Shown here: piece by piece, positions 37,310 through 46,865 of the stretch
Position numbering within the stretch: the first letter of the stretch is position 1
Layout: the number at the start of each line of letters is the position of its first letter
NCBI RefSeq assembly: GCF_003991195.1
Contig: NZ_RCWL01000001.1
Location: 186,001-250,000, forward strand
Length of the DNA: 64,000 bases
Source of the DNA: Gynurincola endophyticus
Lineage (GTDB): Bacteria > Bacteroidota > Bacteroidia > Chitinophagales > Chitinophagaceae
Direction of reading: 5' to 3'
The notes under the pieces: generated by a model
Databases searched by the model: none
What the model saw: only the letters and a program-made list of their open reading frames with translations
Told to the model about the DNA's origin: nothing
Made by a program: the position numbers and the translations under genes

Positions 37310-37772
37310 AGTTGTAAAAGTAATTGAACTTTAAAAAAACACTCTCTAATTTACGATGAAATGAAGCGGATGGATGATGTAATGTTGTAGTAGTTGCTAA
37401 AAAGTAAAAAGGCCAGCAAATTTGCTGACCCCTTACTTACTAACCCATTAAATTCTTGCACTAAATTACAAATTAGAGGCAGATAACAAAATTATTTTTT
37501 GGGGTTGTGAATAAATTTTAAGACCTGTTAACAAGTGTAAACATTGTCTCAAAACAGTCCTTTTAGTATAGATAATCAATTAGTTATGTATTAATATTCA
37601 GCTTTTCAGAAGGCCTGAAAAAAGGCTCGGGTGTAAATTTGACAGCATTTTTTTTTGATATTTTTTACGGGTGTCAAAACGGCAACCCTGACGGTTGAAA
37701 TATGCCAATTTTAACCAAATTAAAATTTGGAAAGTAGTTTGATGTCTATATTATTGTAAAAATTATTGTGCT
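37310..37772. other. Intergenic region between radA and the YugP-like gene
   Basis: A 463-nt AT-rich spacer between divergent genes. A TACTTTTA box about 5 nt before the radA ATG resembles a -7 element. A hairpin at 37411-37430 has a T-rich tail on the minus strand. The rest shows no ORF or tRNA. Confidence 0.5.
37401..37430 (-). terminator. Terminator-like hairpin upstream of radA
   Basis: GGTCAGCAAA pairs with TTTGCTGGCC (one mismatch, no separate loop), followed on the minus strand by TTTTTACTTTTT. No annotated minus-strand gene precedes it. Confidence 0.5.
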
Positions 37773-38462
37773 ATGCCGATGTCAGTTTTGTTAGTGTCCC
37801 TCATTTTTTTGGGAATCAGTATGTTAGTTTCGGGGGTCTTGAAAAGTAAATTCAAGAAATACAGTGAAGTAAGATTAGTGAACGGTTTGTCCGGAGCTGA
37901 AATTGCAACCAAAATGTTGCATGATAATGGAATTTATGATGTAAAAGTTATTTCGGTGGATGGCTTTCTGAGCGACCATTATAACCCGATGAATAAAACA
38001 GTAAACCTTAGTCCGGACGTTTATAGCGGCCGTTCTGTGGCTGCAGCGGCAGTTGCTGCCCACGAATGTGGTCACGCAGTACAACACGCCACTGCTTACC
38101 GCTGGTTAACGATGCGTAGTAAACTGGTGCCTTTTGTGCAATTCAGCTCAGGTATCGTTCAATGGGTGTTACTGGGTGGTATTCTGGCAATTAATGCCTT
38201 TCCGCAATTACTTTTAGCCGGAATCGTACTATTCGCCATTACAACTTTATTCAGTCTGATTACTTTGCCGGTTGAGTTTGATGCTTCAAACAGAGCCCTG
38301 GCTTGGTTAAAACGTGAAGAAGTAACTACACCAAAAGAATATCCGGGTGCTAAAGATGCCTTAAAATGGGCAGCTATGACTTATCTGGTGGCTGCTTTAG
38401 CTTCAGTAGCTACTTTGGTACAGTACATCATGATTTATTTAGGTGGAAGAGACAGAAACTAA
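37773..38462 (+). CDS. Membrane zinc metallopeptidase (YugP family)
   Basis: A 229-residue inner membrane protein with the zinc protease motif HECGH (about 93-97) preceded by a PVNLSPDVYSGRSVAA-like segment and transmembrane helices at about 4-20, 120-140, 145-165 and 203-222. The Glu of the third ligand probably lies in LPVEFDAS (about 170). Function in the cell is unknown. Confidence 0.9.
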   Translation: MPMSVLLVSLIFLGISMLVSGVLKSKFKKYSEVRLVNGLSGAEIATKMLHDNGIYDVKVISVDGFLSDHYNPMNKTVNLSPDVYSGRSVAAAAVAAHECGHAVQHATAYRWLTMRSKLVPFVQFSSGIVQWVLLGGILAINAFPQLLLAGIVLFAITTLFSLITLPVEFDASNRALAWLKREEVTTPKEYPGAKDALKWAAMTYLVAALASVATLVQYIMIYLGGRDRN

Positions 38463-38484
38463 TATATCTGGTTAAAAAATAAAC

Positions 38485-38519
38485 AAAAAGGCTGATACGA
38501 ATGACGTATCAGCCTTTTT
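38485..38519. terminator. Bidirectional terminator
   Basis: A perfect 15-bp stem (38485-38499 with 38505-38519), 5-nt loop, with A and T runs on either side, between convergent genes. Confidence 0.9.
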
Positions 38520-38539
38520 TATGATAAGTTGCCGGAGGT

Positions 38540-39424
38540 TTATTGCATTGCGACCGGCTCTACATTGTAGCCGAGTGCGCTGAGTTGCTGAATTATGCCA
38601 CAGTTGTAAAATAAATGCCCTAGCCCTGCTGCAATAAACGTGTTTTTGCTTTCAATTAAACCCGGTAATACCTGCATCCATTGCTGATTTCTTTGCTGCA
38701 GCATTAGTTTTTTGTTGTTGCTTAATTTCGAGCAGTCTTTATCAAGTTGATATTTATATTTGAAGTCAAGATAAGTTTCGGTTACCATCGGGCAGGTATT
38801 TTTTCCGGATTTCTGATATTTTCTGTACTGCTTCAATATAAGTGAAATGTAGGTTTTAGAGCTTTTCCAACTAATGGCCTGATTGGTTTGGCTGATATAA
38901 TCTTTTTGCTGATCAACCGTTTCCAGATAAACGGTTTCTTTGTTTTTTGATTCGGACAGAACCTGAACATATTCGTCCAGAAAGTATTTGTCGCCTGGAA
39001 AAAAAAGATCACAGTTTAACTCATCAAATTTATTTTGAAGAAGTCCTATAATCTCGTCGGGATATAATTTTCTCAGATCAAAGTCTGATTTGTGTAAGAT
39101 TTCTGTTATCAGTGCATAGTCTTTTGCGCCAACAGTATTCTGAAGGTCGTTTGTGGGAGTGCGTAGGTGAATGGGAGCGAGCAGGTCCTTTTTCTTAATT
39201 TCTACTTCGGTCACTACCGTTTCGGTATGGTCGAGTGCTTCTTCCAGTGCCGGGTATTTGTGAAAGAATGATTCTGATGTTTTATGATAAGTGCCGAAGA
39301 GGTAGGATACTTTATCATTATTTTTTGAAGTGACTTTCCATAAATATGTTTGCTGAGAAAAAGAAGTCATCACATTACCCAATATTATTCCTGTCAGCAT
39401 TATCGAGAAGCTTAGCTTGTTCAT
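38540..39424 (-). CDS. TraB/GumN family protein (secreted)
   Basis: A 294-residue exported protein with a signal peptide (about 1-23, cleavage near SFSQ). The family pattern is visible: SYLFGTYHK (about 41-49), an ETVVTEVE segment and the ending AAGLGHLFYNCGIIQQLSALGYNVEPV. TraB/GumN proteins are thought to be metallopeptidases of the ChaN-like fold; no substrate is known. Confidence 0.88.
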   Translation of the reverse strand: MNKLSFSIMLTGIILGNVMTSFSQQTYLWKVTSKNNDKVSYLFGTYHKTSESFFHKYPALEEALDHTETVVTEVEIKKKDLLAPIHLRTPTNDLQNTVGAKDYALITEILHKSDFDLRKLYPDEIIGLLQNKFDELNCDLFFPGDKYFLDEYVQVLSESKNKETVYLETVDQQKDYISQTNQAISWKSSKTYISLILKQYRKYQKSGKNTCPMVTETYLDFKYKYQLDKDCSKLSNNKKLMLQQRNQQWMQVLPGLIESKNTFIAAGLGHLFYNCGIIQQLSALGYNVEPVAMQ

Positions 39425-39652
39425 TCATTCGGTGTTTGTAGTCTCTAATTTAAAGTATCTGAGTTTGTAAACCGGTGTAAAATGTAGTAAGAACTTTTCA
39501 TGTAATGGAAGGGCATGTTACAGGGGCTGTTTTTTATAAGTATTTTTTTCTGTTCAGCAGACTGCTATTATATACGGAATTAATTTTTACATAGTTGTAT
39601 TAATGTTAAACTATAATTTGTTATATTAGAGATGATTGTAAAGGTTTTGTAA

Positions 39653-40405
39653 ATGAAGGATAAGTTTTTTTTCTCCAAAAATAAGATCGATGATGTATCA
39701 GCTACTGATTTCAGGCAGTTGTCTGACTATCGGTGGATATTAAATGCTCTTGACCGTACTATTTACTCAAGCGTATATGTAATAGATTATGAAAAACAGA
39801 CATTTGAGTATGTATCGGAGAATCCCTTGTTTTTATGTGGTTATTCTGCAGCGGAAGTGAAGGAAATGGGATACGATTTTTACATGAAAAATGTACCGGA
39901 AGAAGACCTTGATTTGTTGATTAAAATTAATAGGGTTGGATTTGAGTTTTTTGAAAGTCTGCCGGTAGCAGAAAAACGGTTGTGTACGATTTCTTATGAC
40001 TTCCATCTCAAGAGTGAAGTCAATAAAAAAGTTCTTGTACATCATAAATTAACGCCGGTTTTTCTTACAGAATCTGGAAAGCTCTGGAAAGCTATTTGTG
40101 TAGTAACATTGTCTACTCAAAAAACAGCGGGTAATATAATAATTTCACTGAATGGTACACAGCGTGTTTACAGCTTTGATTTGGCAGAAAATTGCTGGAA
40201 GCAGCAGGAAATTATGGTGCTGTCAGAAAGGGAGCGTGAGATATTGCAGCTTTCTATCAGGGGCTTTACGATGAGTGAAATAGCGAAAGAAATTTTTCTT
40301 TCACCTGAAACTGTAAAATTTCACCGGAAAAAAATCTTCAGTAAGATGGGTGTAACTAATATAGCTGAAGCTATTTTTTATGCAGCTAATAATAAACTGC
40401 TTTAG
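39653..40405 (+). CDS. LuxR-type transcriptional regulator with PAS-like domain
   Basis: A 250-residue DNA-binding protein. The C-terminal 60 residues are a LuxR HTH (LSEREREILQLSIRGFTMSEIAKEIFLSPETVKFHRKKIFSKM). The N-terminal 150 residues resemble a PAS fold (VYVIDYEKQTFEYVSEN). There is no receiver domain. It stands alone between TraB and rng, so the target is unknown. Confidence 0.88.
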   Translation: MKDKFFFSKNKIDDVSATDFRQLSDYRWILNALDRTIYSSVYVIDYEKQTFEYVSENPLFLCGYSAAEVKEMGYDFYMKNVPEEDLDLLIKINRVGFEFFESLPVAEKRLCTISYDFHLKSEVNKKVLVHHKLTPVFLTESGKLWKAICVVTLSTQKTAGNIIISLNGTQRVYSFDLAENCWKQQEIMVLSEREREILQLSIRGFTMSEIAKEIFLSPETVKFHRKKIFSKMGVTNIAEAIFYAANNKLL

Positions 40406-40431
40406 TATACAGTAAAATGAAAGAATTGAAT

Positions 40432-40466
40432 AAAAAAACTCCTGTACGAGGTACAGGAGTTTTTTT
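40432..40466. terminator. Bidirectional terminator
   Basis: A perfect 16-bp stem (40432-40447 with 40451-40466) around a 3-nt loop, with A and T runs; it overlaps the rng stop codon. Confidence 0.9.
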
Positions 40467-42051
40467 ATAATCTTATTTCTTCTTCGTCTTTATCGAAGAA
40501 TTTGAATTCGGTCAAATTGAAGGTTGTATCTTCTTTAATTTTAACACGTTGACGGTACTTAAAGTACCACTTCCAAACCTTGGAAGAGAAGAAGCTTCCT
40601 TTGGTTAAGTAGGCTTTCATGATTGGGTGAACAGCCAGCGTGAGATTTTTGTGCTTATGGGTAATCAGGTATTCGAGGTTCTTTTCGATTTCATCTTCGA
40701 GAATGAGTGTTGAAGTAATTTTTCCGGTACCGGCACAGGTCGGACAAACTTCCTGTGTATTAATAGATACTTCAGGTTTCATTCTTTGGCGCGTAATCTG
40801 GAGTAATCCGAATTTTGAGATCGGTAACACAGCGTGTTTGGCCCGGTCGGCGCGCATAAATTCTTCCATTGCCTCTAACAATTTCTTTTTATTGTCGGGC
40901 AATTTCATATCGATAAAGTCTACTACAATAATACCTCCCAGGTCACGTAATCGAAGCTGTCGTGCAATTTCTGCAGCAGCTTCCAGGTTTGTTTCGAGGG
41001 CATTTTGCTCCTGGTTATTTCCTACACTCTTATAGCCGCTATTGACATCAATCACGTGTAGTGCTTCCGTATGTTCAATGATCAGGTAAGCGCCGCTGGA
41101 AAGGTTAACTGTTTTTCCGAAGGCTGCTTTTACCTGTTTGGTAATACCGTACTGATCGAAGATCGAGTTATTACCACTAAAGAAAGAAACGATATCCGTT
41201 TTTTCCGGTGCGATTTTCTGAATATAGTTTTTAGTATCTGCGTAAATAGATTTTTCATTAATGATGATTTTATTGAAATCTTCATTCAGTAAATCGCGCA
41301 GGATACTGGTGGTTTTTGTTTGCTCACTCAGAATTTTGGCGGGCGGAGTAGCTCCCTGTAAACGGCTTTGAATCGTTTTCCAGGTGGATACCAATGCGTT
41401 TAAGTCATCGTGTAATTCAGCAGTATTTTTACCTTCTGCTGCAGTACGAACGATTACTCCAAAATTTTTAGGTTTGATAGCTTCTACGATTTTTTGTAGG
41501 CGTTTCCGTTCATCACCGGAGTGAATTTTACGGGAAACCGCAACAATATCATTGAAGGGAGTGATTACCACAAATCTGCCGGGAAGAGATATTTCGCAGC
41601 TAAGCCTTGGGCCTTTTGCTGCAATCGGTTCTTTCAGAATCTGAACAAGAATCGGAGGTTTTCCATTTAATACTTCGTTGATTTTTCCTGTTTTAATAAT
41701 TTCAGGTTCTACCACGAAGCTGGAAAAGTCATAGTCTTCAGGACCACCGTGTTGAATAGCCTGTTGGGTATATTTGAGTAGCGAACGAGCATAAGGACTC
41801 AGGTCAGTATAATGCAAAAAAGCATCCTTTTCGAACCCTACATCAACGAATGCAGCATTCAAACCAGGAATTAGTTTTTTTACTTTACCTAAGTATATAT
41901 CCCCTACCGCAAAACTTGCATCAACTTTTTCGTAATGCAATTCCACCAGCCTCTTGTCTTCCAAAAGGGCAATTTCCACACCTCCCTGAGGTGTGCCATT
42001 AATAATTAGTTCCTTATTCAAGCGTAAATCTTTTTCCGTCTTATCAATCAT
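40465..42051 (-). CDS. rng: Ribonuclease G/E
   Basis: A 528-residue endoribonuclease of the RNase E/G family, for rRNA processing and mRNA decay. Seen: an S1-like N-terminal domain (GDIYLGKVKKLIPGLNAAFVDVG), the catalytic DVNSGYK and VVDFIDMK segments with the metal-binding aspartates, and the zinc-link CPTCAGTG. I start at ATG 42051 (MIDKTEKDLRL); the 15 upstream residues do not resemble the family. It is the last gene of the HU-TPR-COX24-rng group, a common Bacteroidota arrangement. Confidence 0.93.
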   Translation of the reverse strand: MIDKTEKDLRLNKELIINGTPQGGVEIALLEDKRLVELHYEKVDASFAVGDIYLGKVKKLIPGLNAAFVDVGFEKDAFLHYTDLSPYARSLLKYTQQAIQHGGPEDYDFSSFVVEPEIIKTGKINEVLNGKPPILVQILKEPIAAKGPRLSCEISLPGRFVVITPFNDIVAVSRKIHSGDERKRLQKIVEAIKPKNFGVIVRTAAEGKNTAELHDDLNALVSTWKTIQSRLQGATPPAKILSEQTKTTSILRDLLNEDFNKIIINEKSIYADTKNYIQKIAPEKTDIVSFFSGNNSIFDQYGITKQVKAAFGKTVNLSSGAYLIIEHTEALHVIDVNSGYKSVGNNQEQNALETNLEAAAEIARQLRLRDLGGIIVVDFIDMKLPDNKKKLLEAMEEFMRADRAKHAVLPISKFGLLQITRQRMKPEVSINTQEVCPTCAGTGKITSTLILEDEIEKNLEYLITHKHKNLTLAVHPIMKAYLTKGSFFSSKVWKWYFKYRQRVKIKEDTTFNLTEFKFFDKDEEEIRL

Positions 42052-42151
42052 CACTACAAGGAAAGTGGTTGCTGAAAACGGATTACTTATCAACAATGGC
42101 TTAAAAAAACCGGCTGATAATGATAAATAATTAGATCAGCAGGAAAGGAAA

Positions 42152-42178
42152 GCGGCAGGCGTTATTTCAGCCCGCCGC
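42152..42178 (-). terminator. GC-rich hairpin between the small basic protein gene and rng
   Basis: A 9-bp stem (42152-42160 with 42170-42178, one mismatch) with a 9-nt loop; the minus-strand tail is only partly T-rich, so termination may be partial. Confidence 0.5.
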
Positions 42179-42195
42179 AAGAAGTTTACCAAGAA

Positions 42196-42291
42196 CTAGC
42201 GGTTTTTCTTCTTATGACGGTTCTTTCTTAGTCTTTTCTTACGCTTATGTGTCGCAATTTTATGACGTTTTCTTTTTTTACCACAAGGCAT
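42196..42291 (-). CDS. AURKAIP1/COX24 domain small basic protein
   Basis: A 31-residue, very basic protein (MPCGKKRKRHK to HKKKNR), more than half Lys, Arg and His. It matches the small AURKAIP1/COX24 domain proteins conserved across Bacteroidota, related to the mitochondrial ribosomal protein mS38, so a ribosome-bound role is likely. It is placed between the TPR gene and rng on the same strand. Confidence 0.88.
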   Translation of the reverse strand: MPCGKKRKRHKIATHKRKKRLRKNRHKKKNR

Positions 42292-42351
42292 GATCACCAA
42301 TAATTTAAGTTAAACAATGATTGTGTATCGCAATTATTCCTTTAACAAGGA

Positions 42352-43200
42352 TTAATTTTTCAAGTCTGTAATGCGCTTGTCTACTTCTTTAACGATTTCC
42401 GGATCGTCAATTAAAGTTCTAAGCTGTTTGTACCAGTAGATGGCTTTTTCCTTATCGTTCTTTCGCTCATTCACATCAGCCAATAAAAAGATTGGTTCTA
42501 AATTATTGGGTTCAAGTTGGTGAATAATTTCAAAACGTTCAATTGCTTTATCCCATTGACCACTCATCATACTACCCATTCCCAAGGTGTATTGAGCGTA
42601 AATATCTTTAGGATTTTTGTCGGCAACTTCGCGGATCAGCAGAATTCCCTCCATTGGAGTCTTTCCAATACCCCCGAAAAGCAGCGTTTTGCCAAGGCCT
42701 ACTTTTAAAGAATCATTTGTCGGATTGAGCTCTAACGCCTTCTCAAACAATACTTTAGCTTCGGTAGCCATCCATGTCTTCAGTGACTGATTACTTTGTT
42801 TCATCAAGCCATCTAAATAAAGCTGGGCTGCAAAGGTGAGGTTTTTTTGAGAATTTTCCAATTTAGCAGCCTCAGAAGTATAATAAGTGTAAGGAATTAA
42901 CTTATGAGCACTGTCTCGCCAGAACTCAGCCAGCTGTTTGTAAGACCGGATCTGCTGGGTTTTTACATCGCCCCGAACAATTCCAGACTCTAACTGAGTC
43001 ACATAATAATGCTGAGAAGCTGTTAAATCTTTCTTTGACGCTTCTAAGATTACGGAAAAGTCAATAACTTCTGCCGTTGATGCAGAAGTAGGGCTAACCG
43101 GTGCCGGTGCACCAGTGTGGGGTACGGTTCGGCCAAAAACATAAATTGCGCCGACTAATAAAAGTCCGGAACCGACTAAGATTAACTGCTGTTTTTTCAC
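42352..43200 (-). CDS. TPR-repeat membrane-anchored protein
   Basis: A 282-residue protein with an N-terminal membrane anchor (about 5-23) and C-terminal TPR units (about 150-275: AKVLFEKALELNPTNDSLKVG, KAIERFEIIHQLEPNNLEPI). It starts with GTG 43200 (VKKQQLILVG), 25 nt after the HU stop. A TAACTTTG box at 43221-43228 could give it a separate promoter. The family is conserved in this position in Bacteroidota; its function is unknown. Confidence 0.85.
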   Translation of the reverse strand: MKKQQLILVGSGLLLVGAIYVFGRTVPHTGAPAPVSPTSASTAEVIDFSVILEASKKDLTASQHYYVTQLESGIVRGDVKTQQIRSYKQLAEFWRDSAHKLIPYTYYTSEAAKLENSQKNLTFAAQLYLDGLMKQSNQSLKTWMATEAKVLFEKALELNPTNDSLKVGLGKTLLFGGIGKTPMEGILLIREVADKNPKDIYAQYTLGMGSMMSGQWDKAIERFEIIHQLEPNNLEPIFLLADVNERKNDKEKAIYWYKQLRTLIDDPEIVKEVDKRITDLKN

Positions 43201-43225
43201 TATTCAAAGTTTAAGAACAGCAAAG

Positions 43226-43546
43226 TTACACCTCATCATCGGGGTTTGGTTGATCTTCTTTTACAGATTGTAATTTTTTAACCTCAGCAACAAATTCTTT
43301 TGCTGGTTTAAAAGCTGGAATGAAGTGCTCCGGAATGTGCACTGCTACATTTTTTTTAATGTTACGCCCAATTTTTGCAGCTCTTTTCTTTGTGATAAAG
43401 CTACCAAAACCACGGATGTAGATGTTTTCACCCTGTGCAAGAGTATCTTTCACCTCTTTAAACATGGTTTCCAGCGTAACCAAAACATCAACCTTTGGAA
43501 TACCTGTCTTTTCAGATATTTGGTTAACGAGGTCTGCTTTTCTCAT
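43226..43546 (-). CDS. HU/IHF family DNA-binding protein
   Basis: A 106-residue nucleoid protein of the HU/IHF type: MRKADLVNQISEKTGIPKVDV at the start, the RGFGSF motif (about 45-50) and the DNA-arm region with AKIGRNIKKN and PEHFIPAFKPAKE. A short acidic tail follows. It heads the minus-strand group ending with rng. Confidence 0.93.
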   Translation of the reverse strand: MRKADLVNQISEKTGIPKVDVLVTLETMFKEVKDTLAQGENIYIRGFGSFITKKRAAKIGRNIKKNVAVHIPEHFIPAFKPAKEFVAEVKKLQSVKEDQPNPDDEV

Positions 43547-43702
43547 TGATAAATTTTTAATAAGGTTTTAAAATGAATTTTCACAGAATTATCACCGCAA
43601 AGGCAAATTCCACAAAATCAATTCATTACTCAAATTAATGGGAAATTTGCAATTTTGCAAGAATTTGATATAATATTGAAAATGATTTTTTAAATTCTTT
43701 TA

Positions 43703-44827
43703 TTGTTTGACCACTATAAAGTACCTTACCCATTGGTTTATAATAACATAAATAGTGCCGAATTCTTCTCGTTTACAGCCGATCTGCTCCGCTGGAATGA
43801 GCTCAAAAATGACCGATCCATGCCCTGGAAGGGTGAAAAAGACCCCTATAAGATATGGTTAAGCGAAATTATTTTGCAGCAAACCCGTGTTGAACAAGGG
43901 TTAAGCTATTATGAAAAATTTGTACATCACTTCCCCACGATCACTGATTTAGCGAATGCTGATGATGAGAAAGTATTTAAACTATGGGAAGGATTAGGAT
44001 ATTATTCCCGGTGTAAAAATTTACTGGCAACTGCACGTATTATCGCTTATGAAAAGCAAGGCGTTTTCCCTGATAAATATAAGGATATCATTCAATTGAA
44101 AGGAATCGGCCCTTATACTGCCGCAGCTATCGCTTCTTTTGCATTTAATGAGCCTCATGCTGTAGTTGACGGAAATGTTCAACGCGTTATATCCAGATAC
44201 TTCGGCATTAATACACCTATTGATACAACAGAAGGCAAAAAAATGTATCAGCAATTGGCAGATGTGTTGCTTGATCAGGAAAATCCTGCAGTTTACAATC
44301 AGGCAATCATGGACTTCGGTGCTACTGTTTGTAAACCGCAACTTCCTCTTTGCAATGAATGTTTTCTTAGAAACGACTGTCAGGCACTTGCGTTAAACGT
44401 TGTAAAATCACTTCCGGTTAAAGAAAAAACTTTGCTGAAAAAACAACGCTTTTTTCATTACTTCATACTCCAATATGAAGACGGGGTTTATATACACAAA
44501 AGAACCGATAAAGATATCTGGGAAAACTTGTATGAATTTATTCTTCTTGAGTCTCCCGTAGAATATGATCTGACGCAAGTAAAAAATCAATTTGCTGCAT
44601 TAATTCAACACAATGTAGCAGAACCGTTATGGTCAAGTAAAGTGTTTAAACAAACACTCACCCATTTAACAGTATACGGGCAATTTCACCGGTATAAAAT
44701 AAACGAACCGCTGAAAGACTTATCTGCCTATGAATGTGTGTCTTTAGACAGGTTAACCGTTTATCCATGGCCTAAGCTGATTCAGCAATTTTTTCAGGAA
44801 AAAGCAACTTTGGCACAATTGTTTTAG
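43703..44827 (+). CDS. mutY: A/G-specific adenine glycosylase MutY
   Basis: A 374-residue base-excision enzyme that removes A opposite 8-oxoG. Seen: the catalytic Glu in WLSEIILQQTRV (about 56-67), the helix-hairpin-helix LKGIGPYTAAAIASF, catalytic Asp in AVVDGNVQRV, and the Fe-S cysteines from CKPQLPLCNECFLRNDC. No ATG is available before the conserved core; TTG 43703 is the earliest start (a TAA lies four codons upstream) and TTG 43733 is an alternative. It precedes ssb, gldE and gldD, a conserved Bacteroidota cluster. Confidence 0.93.
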   Translation: MFDHYKVPYPLVYNNINSAEFFSFTADLLRWNELKNDRSMPWKGEKDPYKIWLSEIILQQTRVEQGLSYYEKFVHHFPTITDLANADDEKVFKLWEGLGYYSRCKNLLATARIIAYEKQGVFPDKYKDIIQLKGIGPYTAAAIASFAFNEPHAVVDGNVQRVISRYFGINTPIDTTEGKKMYQQLADVLLDQENPAVYNQAIMDFGATVCKPQLPLCNECFLRNDCQALALNVVKSLPVKEKTLLKKQRFFHYFILQYEDGVYIHKRTDKDIWENLYEFILLESPVEYDLTQVKNQFAALIQHNVAEPLWSSKVFKQTLTHLTVYGQFHRYKINEPLKDLSAYECVSLDRLTVYPWPKLIQQFFQEKATLAQLF

Positions 44828-44961
44828 CTCGTAACCCTGATTGTTAATGGTTTATAAGCAGTTTTTTTGGTAGAAAAATTTATAGGTTTTCTACTTTAAA
44901 AAAGTTATCTTTAAATAGTCATTAACCGGTAGACGATTTCTAACAATCAAATATACCTACT

Positions 44962-45390
44962 ATGAGAGGCGTAAATAGGGTAATGCTTATTGGCAATTTA
45001 GGAAGAGATCCGGATGTTCAACATTTAGAAGGAAATATAGCCGTTGCAAAGTTTCCTTTAGCTACTACAGAAACATTTAAAGATCGTGCTGGTAAGTTAA
45101 TATCTCAAACAGAATGGCATACGGTTGTTCTTTGGAGAGGCTTAGCCGAATTGGCACAAAAGTATCTTCACAAAGGCAGTTTGGTGTACATCGAAGGAAG
45201 ATTACGCACCAGAAGCTGGGAAGATAAAGAAGGGGTGAAGAAATTTGCCACAGAAGTAGTAGGGGATAACCTGATAATGTTGGACAAACGCACCGATGGC
45301 GGACCCATTACTCCTTCGTCTGATGGAGTTGATTATTCCAATCAGGATATTCCACCAATGGGGGAAGCATCTCAAGACATCCCTTTCTAA
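44962..45390 (+). CDS. ssb: Single-stranded DNA-binding protein
   Basis: A 142-residue OB-fold protein with the typical start MRGVNRVMLIGNLGRDPDVQ, the VYIEGRLRTRSW segment and the acidic C-terminal interaction tip ending in DIPF. It lies 134 nt downstream of mutY and before gldE. Confidence 0.95.
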   Translation: MRGVNRVMLIGNLGRDPDVQHLEGNIAVAKFPLATTETFKDRAGKLISQTEWHTVVLWRGLAELAQKYLHKGSLVYIEGRLRTRSWEDKEGVKKFATEVVGDNLIMLDKRTDGGPITPSSDGVDYSNQDIPPMGEASQDIPF

Positions 45391-45451
45391 ACACCGACCA
45401 AATATTTTTTGAAATTATACGTTGATAACTATAATGTTTATCATCGAAATG

Positions 45452-45459
45452 TATCTTTG
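45452..45459 (+). promoter_or_regulatory. -7 box (TATCTTTG) before gldE
   Basis: Exact TAnnTTTG match that overlaps the first GTG of the gldE frame (45459), which argues that translation starts a little further downstream. Confidence 0.55.
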
Positions 45460-46853
45460 TGTCAATTGTTGATGTATATTTAGCAATTGTGAATGGCGCT
45501 CATTTTTATCAACAAAATTTTAAAGAATTGGATTCGGACTTTACTCTTTTATCCTCTGTTCTCTTATCAACAGTCAGCTCCGTGCAGTATAACACGATTC
45601 TGGGTGTGATTTTGTTGGTGCTGCTCATCGTGTCTTTTTTTGTGGCAGGAGCTGAAATAGCATTCTTTTCACTGACATCAAAAGATATTAATCACCTTAA
45701 AACAAAAGCACCAGCCTGGAGAAGAATTACACATCTCCTCTCCAACCCGCAGGAACTACATACCTCTTTGGTTATCGCCAATACTTTTCTGAAAATAGCG
45801 ATCATCATCATTGCTAATTCTTTAATTGAAAGTATTATTGAAATGTACGATTCAATCAACCTTTTAGGTTGGGGCGGCTTTTTTATTAAAGTTTTTTTAA
45901 TCTCACTGCTGGTAATTCTTTTCTGTGAAATTTTACCCAAAGTAAAGGCTGCCCAGCATAGCTTACGTACCGCTTATGAATCTGCTGCATGGATTGAAGC
46001 CATTCACGGAATTTTTAAACAACCTACTCATTTTATTCTGTATATAGCCGATGGAATTGCTTCTGTACTCGGTACAGAAAAAAGAAAGAATATTAACCAG
46101 AAACTACAGGACGCAATAGATTCAAACGATTTCGAAGAAAAAGAACAAAACATCCTCACCAGCATCTACAAATTTGGAAATATTACCGTTAAACAGGTAA
46201 TGACAACGCGTCTTGATGTGAATGGCCTGGATAAAACGGAGGCGTTCAAAAACGTACTCATTAAAATTCAGGAATGGGGTTACTCGAGGGTTCCCGTTTA
46301 CGAAAACAGCATGGATCATATCGTAGGTATTATCCATACAAAAGATTTGGTTGCACACCTTAATCAACCTGATAATTACAATTGGAACTATCTGTTACGT
46401 ACACCCTATTTTGTGCATGAGCATAAGTTGATTGAAGACCTGTTTATCGAATTTCAGAAAAAAAGAATTCACTTTGCTGTAGTGGTCGACGAGTTTGGTG
46501 GTACCAGTGGAATTGTTACAATGGAAGACATTATCGAACAGATTATCGGCGAAATCAACGACGAGTTTGATCTTGATGAAGATGTAAACCAGCAGGTATC
46601 AGCCGATACTTTCATACTGGAAGGGAATACAATGTTGTACGACGCCTGTAAGCTGATGAAACTCAGACCTGATACTTTTGATGAAGTAAAAGGCGAAAGT
46701 GATTCCATTGCCGGATTAATTCTTGAAAATTTCGGCGAAATCCCCTCTGCCAATGAAGTTATCCAATTAGGAAATTTTGAATTTACTATTTTGGAAGTGG
46801 AAAGAAACCGTATTAAAAAAGTACAAGTAAAGATTGTACCCAACCAAATATAA
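45459..46853 (+). CDS. gldE: Gliding motility-associated protein GldE
   Basis: A membrane protein of the CNNM/CorC-like family: a DUF21 domain with hydrophobic helices (about 48-68, 105-125, 140-160), a pair of CBS domains (about 210-350, with VPVYENSMDHIVGIIHTKDL and GGTSGIVTMEDIIEQIIGEI), and a C-terminal CorC/HlyC domain. Followed by gldD after 12 nt, which fixes the name. The start is uncertain: GTG 45459 overlaps the promoter box; ATT 45465 would fit the 5-nt spacing of leaderless genes here, and GTG 45489 is further in. Confidence 0.9.
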   Translation: MSIVDVYLAIVNGAHFYQQNFKELDSDFTLLSSVLLSTVSSVQYNTILGVILLVLLIVSFFVAGAEIAFFSLTSKDINHLKTKAPAWRRITHLLSNPQELHTSLVIANTFLKIAIIIIANSLIESIIEMYDSINLLGWGGFFIKVFLISLLVILFCEILPKVKAAQHSLRTAYESAAWIEAIHGIFKQPTHFILYIADGIASVLGTEKRKNINQKLQDAIDSNDFEEKEQNILTSIYKFGNITVKQVMTTRLDVNGLDKTEAFKNVLIKIQEWGYSRVPVYENSMDHIVGIIHTKDLVAHLNQPDNYNWNYLLRTPYFVHEHKLIEDLFIEFQKKRIHFAVVVDEFGGTSGIVTMEDIIEQIIGEINDEFDLDEDVNQQVSADTFILEGNTMLYDACKLMKLRPDTFDEVKGESDSIAGLILENFGEIPSANEVIQLGNFEFTILEVERNRIKKVQVKIVPNQI

Positions 46854-46865
46854 GCCCTAAGTTGT

